64,000 bases of DNA from Hyalella azteca. Its lineage: Eukaryota; Arthropoda; Malacostraca; Amphipoda; Hyalellidae. The translations under genes were made by a program, and so were the position numbers. A model generated the notes under the pieces. It searched no databases. It had not been told where the DNA came from and was given only the letters and a program-made list of their open reading frames with translations. Position 1 is the first letter of the stretch, and each line of letters begins with the position of its first letter. This document shows positions 62,701 through 64,000 of this stretch, one piece after another. The stretch spans positions 234,449 to 298,448 of the forward strand of contig NW_025940926.1 of assembly GCF_000764305.2 (NCBI RefSeq). Direction: 5' to 3'.

Positions 62701-63608
62701 CTGGAAATTCGTGTCCTGTTTATCGTGACCGGATCGTCGTGCGGCATACGGCCGTCGATAAACCGGCCGTGTATTTTATAATGCGTAGCCTTGCATTATT
62801 CATCAGCTGCATGGTGAATGCCTGAGCTGCATAAACAGGCGTCACTCGAGACGTGTTCTGTATGTAGGGATGTGCACGCGTCGATTTGCTGCGTTTTTTT
62901 TATTTTTCAGATTTTTCCATCGAATAAAAGGTTTTCGATGTAATTTCAGATTCGGGTTATTCTTAAGTGTTGATTTTAGATTGTCTAGCTATTTTAGGAA
63001 TTTTTAATGGGTAAAATCAGGTCCAGCGCCTTCGCCTATTAGAAACTATTTGTTCTGTTATATTGGAGTTTCGAATAAACTTTGGTACTGTGGGAATAGC
63101 AAGTCATTATATAATATTTCGTCGCAGTTTTTCAATTCGGATCTTACTTCGAGTTGAAGAGTTTTTCATTCAACTGTTTTACTGAGACACTAGATGAATT
63201 TTACTGATCAATGCAGCTTAGTTTCTTTAACAAAAATTTAATGTTTTATTTATACCTTGTTCATCAGCGACGGTAGACATGTTTACGACAAGTATAATTA
63301 AAAATGTTACAGTTTTAGGGTATGTCAAAACCGTGTTATGATGTTACGGCATGGATCACTATCTTGTCGAGGTTGCAGTCACCAGGCTCCGTAAAGGCAG
63401 GCTTTCGCTTTTTCGTAAATATCCCATCGTGAAAATCGTATTACATTATCTGCTATATTAAGGTTGAATAACAATTAAATTGAAGGTTAACTTGAACTCT
63501 TATGAATTACTTGATGCCATTTAGAGATTAATGAACAGGTTTTCTAATCTTTAGTTTTACTAAATGGGACCTGAAAATGAAGGACCTGAATCGCTCAATT
63601 TTTGTTGT

Positions 63609-63658
63609 AAATATCATCAACTGCGTCTGCGTCAAATATCATCAATTCGCGTCTGCCG
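63609..63658 (+). repeat. 25-bp tandem duplication
   Basis: AAATATCATCAA starts at 63609 and 63634, each followed by (CTG/TTC)GCGTCTGC. Confidence 0.85.
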
Positions 63659-64000
63659 GCCGTTTTTCTTCAATCGACGTTTACTCCCCTCCTTTGTTTT
63701 GATTTTACTTTTCAATATTGGCTTTTTACTCTTGTATTGTTTTTACTCTTCAATATTTAGTTTTTGTCCGATTTGATTTTAAATTTCAAGGTTGGGTTTT
63801 CGTCCTCTGCAGCAGCGGCAAGTTGCTCGGACCTTGCAGAGTCACCACGATAACTTTACCCCAGTTATTCTCTCATTTAATTAACCCAAAAATTATCAGT
63901 GGGTGGTATCAAAATCGCTTCTATAATTACAAAAAATTAATTTTTGTTATACTGCAACAATCTGTTAGATATCATGAATTGAAATACAACCGAGAAAACA

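Larger units (their letters stand above)
50154..64000 (+). other. slit: slit downstream intron, 5' part
   Basis: The intron opens with GTAAGC after the second LRR exon and continues past the window edge. I searched for a third 72-bp LRR exon and found none. It includes the 54-bp and 22-bp tandem arrays at 52.1-52.8 kb, repeats at 55.7, 59.2 and 63.6 kb and a dispersed 79-bp repeat at 57.45 and 59.66 kb. The intervals 50160-52120, 52820-55660, 55830-57440, 57530-59200 and 59740-63600 contain nothing identifiable beyond AT-rich intronic sequence. Confidence 0.8.

Overview
This window looks like AT-rich, intron-dominated DNA from an arthropod, most likely an insect. No bacterial-style gene layout is present. 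The only coding sequence I can support is two 72-bp exons on the + strand, at 23518-23589 and 50082-50153. Each encodes one leucine-rich repeat, each is flanked by AG/GT splice signals, and both are bounded by phase-2 introns. Joined, they read on without a break and resemble the first two repeats of LRR domain 1 of Slit, the secreted Robo ligand that guides axons at the midline. The order, spacing and residues (LQGNDLTVIY; QLHDNNIHTI; SFRDLQSLER) fit insect Slit well. The signal peptide/LRR N-cap exon must lie left of the window and the remaining exons to the right.

Everything else appears to be intron. The upstream intron fills 1-23517, the intron between the exons is 26,492 bp, and the downstream intron runs from 50154 to the end. 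These introns hold transposon debris and tandem repeats. At 1.9-5.1 kb there is a piggyBac-like MITE bounded by TTAA, a broken Tc1-like transposase with one terminal repeat, a ~1-kb segment present twice, and a perfect 34-bp inverted repeat. A 210-bp MITE with long inverted ends lies at 7843-8052. A composite inverted-repeat element spans about 43.2-46.8 kb and contains a ~600-bp 17-bp minisatellite.

Minisatellites are numerous: 18 bp at 15.6 kb, 33 bp at 20.9 kb, 23 bp at 28.8 kb, 17 bp at 37.3 and 43.5 kb, 22 bp at 52.5 kb. Many of the longest open frames in the window (around 15.4, 21.0, 28.8 and 52.4 kb) are products of these repeats, not genes. I found no tRNA, rRNA, CRISPR array or convincing nested gene. 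A small cluster of sites at 28.4 kb matches the factor types known to drive slit in Drosophila midline cells and is offered only as a hypothesis. I did not find a new biological system. The most interesting items are the repeat architectures and the hairpins.
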